This document shows, in pieces, positions 33,854 through 41,170 of a stretch of 64,000 bases of DNA (position 1 is the first letter of the stretch; each line of letters opens with the position of its first letter). The stretch comes from Nocardia sp. NBC_00403. Lineage in GTDB: Bacteria; Actinomycetota; Actinomycetes; Mycobacteriales; Mycobacteriaceae. The DNA is taken from NCBI RefSeq assembly GCF_036046055.1, contig NZ_CP107939.1:8618001-8682000 (forward strand), read 5' to 3'. The translations under genes and the position numbers were made by a program. The notes under the pieces were generated by a model. The model was given only the letters and a program-made list of their open reading frames with translations, had not been told where the DNA came from and searched no databases.

Positions 33854-34666
33854 TCAGCCCTTCGGGGCAGGCATCTCGCCGGCGGCTCGACTCGGATCGA
33901 TGATGCCGAACGACTCACCCTGCGGAGCCGCGAGGACGGCCGACCGCCCGACCGGGGAGTCCGACGCGGGCTGCAACACGGTGCCGCCCAGTTCGAGGGC
34001 CTTGGCGATGCCCGCGTCGACGTCGTCGAACTGGAACCACACCAGCCAGTAGTCCGGCATCGAGTCGCTCACCGTAGCCGAGTCGTCGGTCAGCCCGCCG
34101 ACCCCTTCGGTCCGGCCCGGCGGGGTGAACATCAGATACTCGGCGTCGCCGAGTTGGAAATCGGCGTAGCTGAAGCCGAAGACATTTGCATAGAAGTCCT
34201 TCGCGGCCGGCAGGTCGCGGGTGTGCAGCTCGTTCCAGACGTAGGCGCCGTGCTCGTTGTAGACCGCGGCGCCGTTGTGCTGCTTGGCTTGCCATACCGC
34301 GAAGGCCGCGCCGCTCGGGTCGGCGGCGACGAACATCCGGCCGAACTCCATCACGTCGAAGGTCGGCACCATCAACCGGCCGCCCGCGGCCACCACCGCG
34401 TCGGCGCTGGTGTCGGCGTTCACGACGGCGAAGTAGGTCGTCCAGGCCGACGGCATCCCGGGCATGGCGTCGGGCTTGGGCCCGATGCCCGCCACCGCCG
34501 CGCCGGATTTCGCCGCCATCAGATAGCCGCCCGTATCCGGGCCGCCGTCCTGGATCTCCCAACCGAACAACTGGGTGTAGAACTCGCTGGCCTTCGCCGG
34601 GTCGTCGACCTGACAGTCGACCCAGGCGGGTGTACCAGGTTGCCAGGCCTCGTTGCGTATGGGCAT
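33854..34666 (-). CDS. VOC-family (glyoxalase/bleomycin-resistance fold) protein, two domains
   Basis: Two tandem VOC domains are visible: PAWVDCQVDDPAKASEFYTQ LFGWE (residues about 12-36) with FVAADPSGAAFAVWQ, and NELHTRDLPAAKDFYANVFG with LAAPQGESFGIIDP. Such two-domain proteins form one metal or substrate site between repeats and include glyoxalases, dioxygenases and antibiotic-binding proteins; the substrate here is unknown. The ATG at 34666 (MPIRNEAWQPG) is eight bases after GGAG; an open frame 25 codons longer is not family-like. Its 3' end faces the MHYT gene with a 44-bp gap (convergent). Confidence 0.88.
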   Translation of the reverse strand: MPIRNEAWQPGTPAWVDCQVDDPAKASEFYTQLFGWEIQDGGPDTGGYLMAAKSGAAVAGIGPKPDAMPGMPSAWTTYFAVVNADTSADAVVAAGGRLMVPTFDVMEFGRMFVAADPSGAAFAVWQAKQHNGAAVYNEHGAYVWNELHTRDLPAAKDFYANVFGFSYADFQLGDAEYLMFTPPGRTEGVGGLTDDSATVSDSMPDYWLVWFQFDDVDAGIAKALELGGTVLQPASDSPVGRSAVLAAPQGESFGIIDPSRAAGEMPAPKG

Positions 34667-34855
34667 TGGACATCTCCGTTTCGATGAGTTTCGTATCGAC
34701 AAACGGCCGAGCAATCGCCTTCTCACAACTCCGCGGTGCACTCACCATCTCGGCGACCACGCGAACCACCCACAGTCAACCAGCCGGGACCGACAGTTTT
34801 CGCGGGTTCGGCAATGCCGCCGATTTCCGTGCCCGACCGTCTTACAGTGAGAGAT

Positions 34856-35902
34856 ATGCGTTTCGGTCTGGACTACGCCGCGGGACGTCCTGGGGGTGCA
34901 GCAATCCGCGCGGCAGGGTTCGATTTCGTGGTGCGCTACCTGTCCGATGGCGGCCCGACACTGCCGGGCAAGCTGCTCACGCCCGCCGAGGCCGACGATC
35001 TGCGGGCGCACGGGGTGTCGATCGTGTCGAACTGGGAAACCACCGCCGCCCGCATGCTCGACGGCCATGGTGCCGGCATCGTGGATGCCCGCGCGGGCCT
35101 GGCACAGGTGCTGCGCTGCGGTGGCCGCCGGGACCGGCCGATCTACTTCTCCGCCGATTTCGATTCGACGCCGCAGGATCAACTCGCCATCAACGCCTAC
35201 CTGAATGGTGCGGCAACGGTTCTCGGCGCCGCGAATGTCGGTGTCTACGGCGGGTATTGGTCGGTCAGCAGGGCGCTGGACGCGGGCAGTGCGGCGTGGG
35301 CGTGGCAGACCGATGCCTGGTCGGGGACCAATGTCGAAACTCGCCGCAACATCCATCAGACGCTGCGCCAGGTGGTGGTCGCCGGGGTGCTCTGCGATGT
35401 GAACGAGGCCGAAACCGAAGACTTCGGCCAATGGGATTTCCTACAGGAGGAACCGGACGTGACGCCGGAACAAGAGGCAGTGCTGCGTGACATCCAGATT
35501 CAGCTGCGTGGGCCCGGCCTTGCCGGCTGGCCGCAGTTGGGCACCGACGCCGATGGCCGCAGCCTGACCCTGGTGGACGGACTGGCCGCGGCGCTGCACC
35601 GGATCGAGGACCTGGAGCGCGAATCAACTGGATTGCGAACGCAAATCGGCGAATTGCGGACCGAGATCAGTGAACTGGAGGCCACGACAGCCGATTTGGT
35701 TGATGAGGTCGAGCGGTTGAACGGGCGGCATTGGCCGTGGCCGTTGTCCCTGATCGAAGGTCCCGCGGCGCTCGTCGCGGAGCAGCTGGCTCGACTGGAG
35801 TCCTTGTTGCCGGACTTGCCCGGTATGCCCGGTCATGGCGAATCGGCGCAGGATGACCGAGCCGAGATCGCACAGCCGGCACAGCCCGGAACCGTGCAGT
35901 GA
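34856..35902 (+). CDS. DUF1906 glycoside-hydrolase-like protein with coiled-coil tail
   Basis: Residues 1-200 match DUF1906, a TIM-barrel related to GH25 lysozymes: MRFGLDYAAGRPGGAAIRAA, FVVRYLSDGG, VSIVSNWETT, PIYFSADFDS, VGVYGGYWSV and WQTDAWSG. The acidic residues in ADFDS are the expected active-site region. Residues about 235-300 form a coiled coil (GLRTQIGELRTEISELEATT). There is no signal peptide, although related proteins act on cell walls, often from phage or secreted contexts. TACAGT ends seven bases before the ATG, consistent with a leaderless transcript. The tail is Pro/Ala/Gln rich. Confidence 0.82.
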   Translation: MRFGLDYAAGRPGGAAIRAAGFDFVVRYLSDGGPTLPGKLLTPAEADDLRAHGVSIVSNWETTAARMLDGHGAGIVDARAGLAQVLRCGGRRDRPIYFSADFDSTPQDQLAINAYLNGAATVLGAANVGVYGGYWSVSRALDAGSAAWAWQTDAWSGTNVETRRNIHQTLRQVVVAGVLCDVNEAETEDFGQWDFLQEEPDVTPEQEAVLRDIQIQLRGPGLAGWPQLGTDADGRSLTLVDGLAAALHRIEDLERESTGLRTQIGELRTEISELEATTADLVDEVERLNGRHWPWPLSLIEGPAALVAEQLARLESLLPDLPGMPGHGESAQDDRAEIAQPAQPGTVQ

Positions 35903-36248
35903 ACTGAACGTCGCCTACAGCCCCACTGTTGCTGGATCGGGTGGGGACGCGCGAATCACAGGGGGACAAAGGGATTCGGAAGATCGAGGTCGGCCGATTC
36001 GGCCGGAATTTTGGCGATGAGCGGGTTCTCTCGGGGGTCCAGGAGAACCCGCCCTCTCGCACGAGGGTACCGGCGTAGGGACACGAAATCATCACTTCAT
36101 GAGGACTTTTACGGGCACCAAAAACCAACTCTCAGTACGTATTTCAACCATCGGCTAACGCATCGCAACCGCGCCGTCAAAGAATTGCCATGTGGCGTAG
36201 GACACATCGGTAGCTCATCGATTGCCCTTATCGCATCGGATGCAGCGG

Positions 36249-36276
36249 TGGGCCGGCCGGTTTCCCGGCCGGCCCA
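36249..36276 (-). terminator. Terminator of the mrf-rpmE2-rpmF operon
   Basis: A perfect 12-bp stem (TGGGCCGGCCGG with its complement) and four-base loop lies about 40 bp beyond the rpmF stop. The 340 bp between it and the DUF1906 gene contain no gene I can support. Confidence 0.8.
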
Positions 36277-36314
36277 CTGTCGTTCGAGCGCACCGCGTTC
36301 GAACCGGACCTCGA

Positions 36315-36488
36315 TCAGATCCGATCGAGGTCGATCAGCCCACGCCGTACCGCCTGCAACAACCGGCGCGGCACCTTGTGCACAACACCTCCGACAGTGA
36401 CCGGCACCAGGTCGGGCGGTGTCGCCTTCCACTGTGCGCGGCGGCTGCGGGTATTCGACCGCGACATCCTGCGCTTCGGAACCGCCAT
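36315..36488 (-). CDS. rpmF: 50S ribosomal protein L32
   Basis: The 57-residue product [28 protein letters not shown]...[15 protein letters not shown] is a full-length L32. It has no CxxC pairs, as is normal for actinobacterial L32. It starts one base after the rpmE2 stop. Being the last gene of a zinc-responsive-looking operon, this is probably an additional or conditional copy rather than the housekeeping one. It is too short for many gene callers. Confidence 0.9.
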   Translation of the reverse strand: MAVPKRRMSRSNTRSRRAQWKATPPDLVPVTVGGVVHKVPRRLLQAVRRGLIDLDRI

Positions 36489-36489
36489 G

Positions 36490-36771
36490 TCAGCCCTCCC
36501 CTCGTCCGGGCTGGGACGCTGCGCGGGCCCGCCTGCCGTACTTGCGCTCGAACTTCTCCACCCGGCCCTGGGTGTCCATCACGCGGTGCGCTCCGGTCCA
36601 GAACGGGTGCGAATCGGACGTCACGTCCACCATGAGCAACGGGTAGGTGTTGCCGTCCGACCACTGCACCGTCCGCGTGCTGGTGGAGGTGGACCTGGTC
36701 AGGAACTGCTTGCCGGTGCTCGAATCCTCGAAAACCACCGGGTGGTAGTCCGGATGTATTCCGATCTTCAT
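36490..36771 (-). CDS. rpmE2: 50S ribosomal protein L31 type B (zinc-independent)
   Basis: The 93-residue product [20 protein letters not shown] with [30 protein letters not shown] and [27 protein letters not shown] is type B L31. Type A carries a CxxC zinc site; here the corresponding positions have no Cys, so the protein works without zinc and can replace RpmE under starvation, as known from Bacillus and actinobacteria. The ATG overlaps the mrf stop (ATGA), giving coupled translation. The C-terminal Arg/Gly extension is a little longer than usual. Confidence 0.95.
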   Translation of the reverse strand: MKIGIHPDYHPVVFEDSSTGKQFLTRSTSTSTRTVQWSDGNTYPLLMVDVTSDSHPFWTGAHRVMDTQGRVEKFERKYGRRARAASQPGRGEG

Positions 36772-38078
36772 GTGCTTTCTCCTTTCGGGCTTTTCGACTG
36801 TCCCGCACTGCCTTCCACGGGCAGGCCGGTCGATTCACCGGTCTCGCACGGGTCGGTGTGCCATTCGCCGAACGGGTCTTCCCACTGCGCGACCAGTTCG
36901 GGCGCGCGTTCGAGCAGGCGTAGTTCGTCGTCCTCGACAAGAGCCCAGTGCAGGGCCTGGCGAATCTCGGCAGGATCGGCGTCGTGCACCAGGATCACCA
37001 GCGAGATGTCCCGATCGCCGAACCTGTCGTCCCAGCGCAGTGCGGCCATCACCCGCCGAGTCGGATCGGCGCTTTCCAGCTCCGCAGGGCTCATTGCCGC
37101 CAGCCACGGTCCCGCACCACCGACGCGCAGGCCGCCGCCCGCCGACTCCAGCCACACCACCTCGTCGGGCTGAGTGGCGAGCCAGATGCGGCCACGTGCG
37201 GTCACCACACCGTCGAACAGCACGTCGAGCGCTTCGTGCAGGCGCACAGGATGGAAGGGGCGGCTCGCGGCGAACTCCATCAGCGTGACTGCGTGATCGG
37301 CGCCGAGCGGTGGCTGTCCGCGCAGGAGCGGCGCGTGCGCGTCGAAGACCCGGCCGCGCCGGGAGTCCACGGGAATTCGGGTGAGCAGGGTCTCGATCTC
37401 CTCGGAGCCGGGACCGTCGGGGGCCACCCAGGCGATGGGGGCTTCGGGCACCAGCCTGGCCAGCACCGCGCCGAGCCGCAGCCGCTCTAGCGGGTCACCC
37501 GAATCACCGAGCGCCACAACGGCATCGGCGAAATCGACCTGGCCGACCGCGAGCTGCGCGACAGCTCGTTCGTCGTCCGCGGTGGCGAGGCCGCGCTCGG
37601 CGAGCGTCTCCTCACCGGTCGCATCGGCGAGCCACCGCTCGGCCTCGAGGCAGGTCACCACGGCCTCCAGGCGCACGTCGCGACCGGCAGGCCCATCCAC
37701 CCTGCCGACGATGCCGGTGACGACGACATTCTCGATCGCCTGGCAGACCGCTTCGGCTTCGAACGCCGGATCGAGCGCGAGCACAATGCGATACACCGAG
37801 TCGCGCGCGGCCAACGCGCACAGCAGGGGCAACAGATCCATGCGCAGGGTGCACGAGACGCAGCCGTGCGCGAGTTCGAGCACCGCCGAGGTCTCGTGCT
37901 CGCCGGCGCACACCGTCCGATGCACGATGCCTTCGCGCAATCCACTCAGGTCGTGCCGAATGGTCACGGTGCCTGGCGTCATGCGCAGCGCATCGGCCGC
38001 GCGGTCCACACCCGCCGTCGCGCGTCCGGAAGATCCGGCGATCACCACGACGGGCGTTCTCCGGTCGGACTCGATCAC
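36768..38078 (-). CDS. mrf: CobW/COG0523-type protein, Mrf-like ribosome-hibernation factor
   Basis: The 436-residue protein has an N-terminal CobW-like domain and a C-terminal CobW_C-like region. It contains the metal motif GCVSCTLR (residues about 72-79, the GCxxC signature of COG0523), but the Walker A reads [13 protein letters not shown], so GTPase activity is doubtful. In mycobacteria the homologous gene in the alternative ribosomal protein operon encodes Mrf, which recruits the hibernation factor Mpy to alternative ribosomes when zinc is low. Context here is the same: divergent from rpmB-rpmG-rpsN-rpsR and translationally coupled to rpmE2. The GTG is five bases after AAAGGAG. Zinc delivery is an alternative role. 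Confidence 0.8.
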   Translation of the reverse strand: MIESDRRTPVVVIAGSSGRATAGVDRAADALRMTPGTVTIRHDLSGLREGIVHRTVCAGEHETSAVLELAHGCVSCTLRMDLLPLLCALAARDSVYRIVLALDPAFEAEAVCQAIENVVVTGIVGRVDGPAGRDVRLEAVVTCLEAERWLADATGEETLAERGLATADDERAVAQLAVGQVDFADAVVALGDSGDPLERLRLGAVLARLVPEAPIAWVAPDGPGSEEIETLLTRIPVDSRRGRVFDAHAPLLRGQPPLGADHAVTLMEFAASRPFHPVRLHEALDVLFDGVVTARGRIWLATQPDEVVWLESAGGGLRVGGAGPWLAAMSPAELESADPTRRVMAALRWDDRFGDRDISLVILVHDADPAEIRQALHWALVEDDELRLLERAPELVAQWEDPFGEWHTDPCETGESTGLPVEGSAGQSKSPKGEST

Positions 38079-38091
38079 CGGTACTCCTTTC

Positions 38092-38105
38092 GATAACGAT
38101 TTTCA
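38092..38105. promoter_or_regulatory. Zur-like box for the mrf operon
   Basis: GATAACGATTTTCA lies 14 bp upstream of the mrf start. Its arms (GATAA/TTTTC around CGA) are near-palindromic, as in actinobacterial Zur operators, and 12 of 14 bases match the second box 55 bp away. Confidence 0.7.
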
Positions 38106-38146
38106 TTTACAGTAGCCCGACGGTACATTGTCGAACAGCCGTTGTC

Positions 38147-38160
38147 GAAAACGATTGTCA
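38147..38160. promoter_or_regulatory. Zur-like box for the rpmB operon
   Basis: GAAAACGATTGTCA lies 20 bp before rpmB, just ahead of its GGAGGGAG ribosome site. It repeats the first box with two changes. Repression by zinc-loaded Zur at both would switch both divergent operons together. Confidence 0.7.
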
Positions 38161-38179
38161 TCTACTGGAGGGAGACCGC

Positions 38180-38416
38180 ATGTCGGCCCACTGCCAGGTC
38201 ACCGGGCGCAAGCCGGGGTTCGGCAAGTCCGTGTCGCACTCGCATAAACGGACGAGTCGTCGCTGGAACCCCAATATCCAGCGCAAGACCTACTACCTGC
38301 CCAGCGAGGATCGGCGCATCACGCTGACCGTCTCCGCCAAAGGCATCAAGACCATCGACCGGGACGGAATCGAAGCCGTTGTGGCCCGGATCCGGGCTCG
38401 CGGCGACAAGATCTGA
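38180..38416 (+). CDS. rpmB2: 50S ribosomal protein L28, alternative (C-minus) form
   Basis: The 78-residue L28 carries the conserved core [20 protein letters not shown] and [20 protein letters not shown]. The zinc-binding N-terminal CxxC of the standard protein is altered: it reads [10 protein letters not shown], so only one Cys remains. This is the C-minus type made under zinc limitation. It is first in the rpmB-rpmG-rpsN-rpsR operon, with GGAGGGAG just upstream and a Zur-like box in front. Confidence 0.93.
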   Translation: MSAHCQVTGRKPGFGKSVSHSHKRTSRRWNPNIQRKTYYLPSEDRRITLTVSAKGIKTIDRDGIEAVVARIRARGDKI

Positions 38417-38427
38417 GAGGAACACCG

Positions 38428-38598
38428 ATGGCATCCAAGTCGACCGAGCTCCGGCCGATCATCAAGCTGAAATCCACTGCGGGAACCGGATATACGTACG
38501 TCACCCGAAAGAATCGGCGCAACGATCCGGACCGGATGGTGCTGCGCAAATACGACCCCGTGGTCCGCAAGCACGTCGATTTCCGCGAGGAACGCTGA
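38428..38598 (+). CDS. rpmG2: 50S ribosomal protein L33, alternative (C-minus) form
   Basis: The 56-residue product reads [20 protein letters not shown] then [30 protein letters not shown]. It has no Cys at all, whereas zinc-type L33 carries two CxxC pairs. It starts 11 bases after the L28 stop and its TGA overlaps the S14 start (TGATG). It is shorter than the usual gene-calling cut-off but unambiguous. Confidence 0.95.
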   Translation: MASKSTELRPIIKLKSTAGTGYTYVTRKNRRNDPDRMVLRKYDPVVRKHVDFREER

Positions 38599-38903
38599 TG
38601 GCCAAGAAGTCGAAGATCGCACGCAACCAACAACGCGAGGAGGTCGTCGCGCGCTATGCCACCCGGCGCGCCGAGCTCAAGGAGCTGATCCGAAACCCGG
38701 CCACCTCCGACGCCGACCGTGCCGTCGCGCAGTCGGCGCTACAACGGCTGCCTCGCGATGCGAGTCCGGTACGATTGCGCAATCGGGACGCCGCTGACGG
38801 ACGGCCGCGCGGTCATCTCCGGAAGTTCGGACTCTCCCGTGTGCGAGTGCGCGAAATGGCCCATCGGGGCGAATTGCCCGGTGTGCACAAATCGAGCTGG
38901 TAG
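38598..38903 (+). CDS. rpsN2: 30S ribosomal protein S14, alternative (C-minus) form
   Basis: The 101-residue S14 of the long, zinc-free type: [60 protein letters not shown], then [20 protein letters not shown]. Short zinc-type S14 has four Cys; none are present here. The ATG overlaps the L33 stop by one base. Start is fixed by that overlap rather than by the open frame, which extends further upstream. Confidence 0.95.
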   Translation: MAKKSKIARNQQREEVVARYATRRAELKELIRNPATSDADRAVAQSALQRLPRDASPVRLRNRDAADGRPRGHLRKFGLSRVRVREMAHRGELPGVHKSSW

Positions 38904-38937
38904 ACAACCACTGTTCTCGTGAGAAGGAACCCGTCAT

Positions 38938-39192
38938 ATGGCAGTCAAGCGAGCACCCTCGAAGAAGGTTCGCGCCGAACAGAACCGGCGGCCCAAGAAG
39001 AACCCGCTCATCTCCGCGGGCATCGAGATCGTCGACTACAAAGACGTGAATCTGCTGCGCACCTTCATCTCCGACCGCGGCAAGATCCGCAGCCGCCGGG
39101 TCACCGGGCTCACCCCCCAGCAGCAGCGCCAGGTCGCCGTCGCGGTGAAGAACGCCCGCGAGATGGCACTCTTGCCGTTCACCAGTCGGTAA
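38938..39192 (+). CDS. rpsR2: 30S ribosomal protein S18, alternative (C-minus) form
   Basis: The 84-residue S18 reads [40 protein letters not shown], then [40 protein letters not shown]. The usual C-x-x-C near the N-terminus is absent (the region reads [11 protein letters not shown]). GAGAAGGA precedes the ATG. It closes the operon, 34 bp after rpsN2, and is followed by a strong terminator. The gene order equals that of the mycobacterial alternative-ribosome operon but reversed, with rpmB first. Confidence 0.95.
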   Translation: MAVKRAPSKKVRAEQNRRPKKNPLISAGIEIVDYKDVNLLRTFISDRGKIRSRRVTGLTPQQQRQVAVAVKNAREMALLPFTSR

Positions 39193-39214
39193 GCCCACCC
39201 CGTCCAACGACCAG

Positions 39215-39248
39215 GGCCCCCGACGCAATGAAGAATGTGTCGGGGGCC
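39215..39248 (+). terminator. Terminator of the rpmB2-rpsR2 operon
   Basis: A perfect 10-bp stem (GGCCCCCGAC with its complement) around a 14-base loop starts about 20 bp past the rpsR2 stop and is followed by TTGG. The stretch to 39497 has no further gene. Confidence 0.75.
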
Positions 39249-39497
39249 TTGGTCGATCACAGCGCGGTCATCCAGCTCCGCAGTCATTCGGTCGCGCGAA
39301 TCGCCACTGACGCGACCACCACGGAGCGAGTCTTACGAACAACCCGTTCACGACCTGCCTCGCGTCCGAGTCGTCGAAGCTTGAAGCGCCGGGGCGGACG
39401 AAGGCCCGACACTCGCGCATGCGCCGAAGGCGCGAGTCTCGACGGCTCGGACGCGAGACCAAGGGGGGCCGCGAACCCGTCGCGCCCGCGGCCAAAA

Positions 39498-40070
39498 TTA
39501 CGGGATGGTCAGGACCTGGCCGACGTTGATCGCATCCGGGTTGTCGATGCCGCTTGCGTTCGCGATCTCCTGGTAGCGGTTGCCGTCGCCGTAGAAGCGC
39601 TCGGCGATCGCCCACAGGGTGTCGCCCGGCTCGACCGTGTAGGTCTGCGCAGCCGGCGGCGGGGGCGGAACCTCTTCGGCGGCCGGCGCGGCCTCGGCCT
39701 CGGCCTCGGCGACCGGCTCGGGAGCAGACAGCGGGTTGTCGGTCTGGGTCTCCGACGACCACAGGGCGCTGCCGTCGGTGCCGTACAGCACCACGTTGCG
39801 GTCGGCCTGCACGGTCAGCCGGTCCGCGCTCCTGCCGTTGGTCTCGGTGGACCAGGCAGCGCCATCGCCCTTGTAGAGCACAAAGTTGCCATCCGCCTGC
39901 AGGACGGCGCGCTCGACACCCTGATCGTGAGTCTGGGTGGCCCACACGACATTTCCATCCGGCTCCGACAACACCAGGTTGCCATCCGGCTGCAGGGTCA
40001 GGGTGTACGCACCGCCCACCAGAGACTGGCCGAGCCCGAGTTCTTCACCTACGCGCAGCGTGTCGCCCAC
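39498..40070 (-). CDS. B-lectin domain plus LysM protein
   Basis: The 190-residue protein combines a bulb-type (mannose-binding) B-lectin beta-prism, residues about 5-110, with three repeats of the Q-x-D-x-N-x-V-x-Y type (LQPDGNLVLSEPDGNVVWAT, LQADGNFVLYKGDGAAWSTE, VQADRNVVLYGTDGSALWSS), and a C-terminal LysM domain (YTVEPGDTLWAIAERFYGDG, NVGQVLTIP). An acidic/Pro linker joins them. LysM binds peptidoglycan; the lectin would bind mannose-type glycans such as lipoarabinomannan. No signal peptide is seen, so export is unclear. The GTG start has AAAGGA five bases upstream. The second Q-x-D-x-N-x-V-x-Y site is intact, the third has R for G. Confidence 0.9.
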   Translation of the reverse strand: MGDTLRVGEELGLGQSLVGGAYTLTLQPDGNLVLSEPDGNVVWATQTHDQGVERAVLQADGNFVLYKGDGAAWSTETNGRSADRLTVQADRNVVLYGTDGSALWSSETQTDNPLSAPEPVAEAEAEAAPAAEEVPPPPPAAQTYTVEPGDTLWAIAERFYGDGNRYQEIANASGIDNPDAINVGQVLTIP

Positions 40071-40126
40071 GTCGTTCCTTTCGAAGAGTTACTGTGCCAA
40101 GCATCCGACATCGACGCACGCCGCGA

Positions 40127-40267
40127 CACCGCTTGCGACTGCACGCGGGTCGCCCGAAACAACACCGCTTGCGACTGCTTGCAGGTCTCCCGAAAACAAC
40201 ACCGCTTGCGACTGCTAGCAGGTCACAACAACACCGCTGGCGACTTGCTTGCAGATCGCTCGAAACA
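40127..40267. repeat. Four imperfect 32-37-bp direct repeats
   Basis: Copies begin at 40127, 40163, 40200 and 40232, each starting CACCGCTTGCGACTGC or a one- to two-base variant and continuing with GCAGGTC and CCGAAACAA. Spacing is 36, 37 and 32 bp, without unique spacers, so it is a degenerate tandem array. It lies in the 5' region between the divergent LysM and lipoprotein genes. Confidence 0.8.
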
Positions 40268-40474
40268 AGATCATGGCGTACGTCGGAGCCGAATCTACTG
40301 CCCTTCCGGGCCGCGCGGAAGGATTACGCGCACGGTTCGCCGAAAGTTCACTGTGTGGCGTTGGTCGCTGTGTTGGATTGCCGCACAGTGCAGCAGGCCA
40401 TCTACGGCGATAGCTGGCACACGGCGAGGGCGATCTGCGCCGGTCGCGGGGCGTGGTCAACTAGGGTGGTGTCC

Positions 40475-40936
40475 ATGTCTCGGATGTCGGGTGCGCGCCC
40501 CGTTGCTGCTGCCGCAGTTCTGCTCGCCGTCCTCGCTGTCGCAGGCTGCGGTGGCTCCGACGACGAAGGCGCACAACAGAAAACGACGACCGCAACGACC
40601 TCGGCGCCGACGACGCCCACCGAGCAGGCGAGCGGCAAGTCCGGCAACCCCTTCGTCGCCGATCCGACCATCGTCGGAGCCCATCCGATTCCGTTCACCT
40701 CGTGGACCCGGGTCGCCGACGATCGGATCGCGGTGAACTTCCAGACCGGCGCACCCGAGTGCTACGGCGTGGACGCAACCGCGAAGGAGACCGATTCGAC
40801 GGTCACCATCGAACTGCGGTCCGGTACGCGCGCCGATGCAGTCGGGCGGATGTGCACGATGATCGCAGTGTTCGGCACGCTCGAGGTGCCGCTGCAGGCT
40901 CCACTCGGGAACCGCCAGGTCCTCAGCGCGACGTAA
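40475..40936 (+). CDS. DUF-type lipoprotein, secreted, unknown function
   Basis: The 153-residue product has a lipoprotein signal (MSRMSGARPVAAAAVLLAVL, lipobox AVAGC) and then a Thr/Ser/Pro-rich linker (TTTATTSAPTTPTEQASGKS). The folded part has two Cys (PECYGVDA, GRMCTMIA), probably a disulphide, and resembles small mycobacterial lipoproteins with an immunoglobulin-like fold; I do not assign a name. TAGGGT ends seven bases before the ATG, so this is a probable leaderless gene. The divergent LysM gene is about 400 bp away across a repeat array. Confidence 0.8.
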   Translation: MSRMSGARPVAAAAVLLAVLAVAGCGGSDDEGAQQKTTTATTSAPTTPTEQASGKSGNPFVADPTIVGAHPIPFTSWTRVADDRIAVNFQTGAPECYGVDATAKETDSTVTIELRSGTRADAVGRMCTMIAVFGTLEVPLQAPLGNRQVLSAT

Positions 40937-41007
40937 GGCCCCCTCAGCGAGGTCGCAGCCCCTCAGCGGCGGAAACACATCCTGGTGACCGATGTCGTAG
41001 ATGTGTA

Positions 41008-41099
41008 CGCACCGCACCGCACCGCACCGCACCGCACCGCACCGCACCGCACCGCACCGCACCGCACCGCACCGCACCGCACCGCACCGCACCGCACCG
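41008..41099. repeat. Pentanucleotide microsatellite (ACCGC)n, about 18 copies
   Basis: About 90 bp of uninterrupted ACCGC units lie between the lipoprotein stop and the 3' end of the GH20 gene. Open frames inside it are by-products of the repeat. Such tracts are prone to slipped-strand length changes. Confidence 0.95.
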
Positions 41100-41170
41100 A
41101 AAAGCATTACGCACCAACATGTCTCGAGACATGGCATCGTGGTGTGCAGATCAAAGGATGAGCGCATCGC

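Noticed and set aside
40127..40267. Possible CRISPR array
   Set aside because: Repeats follow each other without unique spacers, differ from one another and no cas gene is near.
38919..40736. 605-codon plus-strand frame across rpsR2, terminator and the LysM gene
   Set aside because: It crosses a terminator and several real genes in other frames and is dominated by Arg/Pro.
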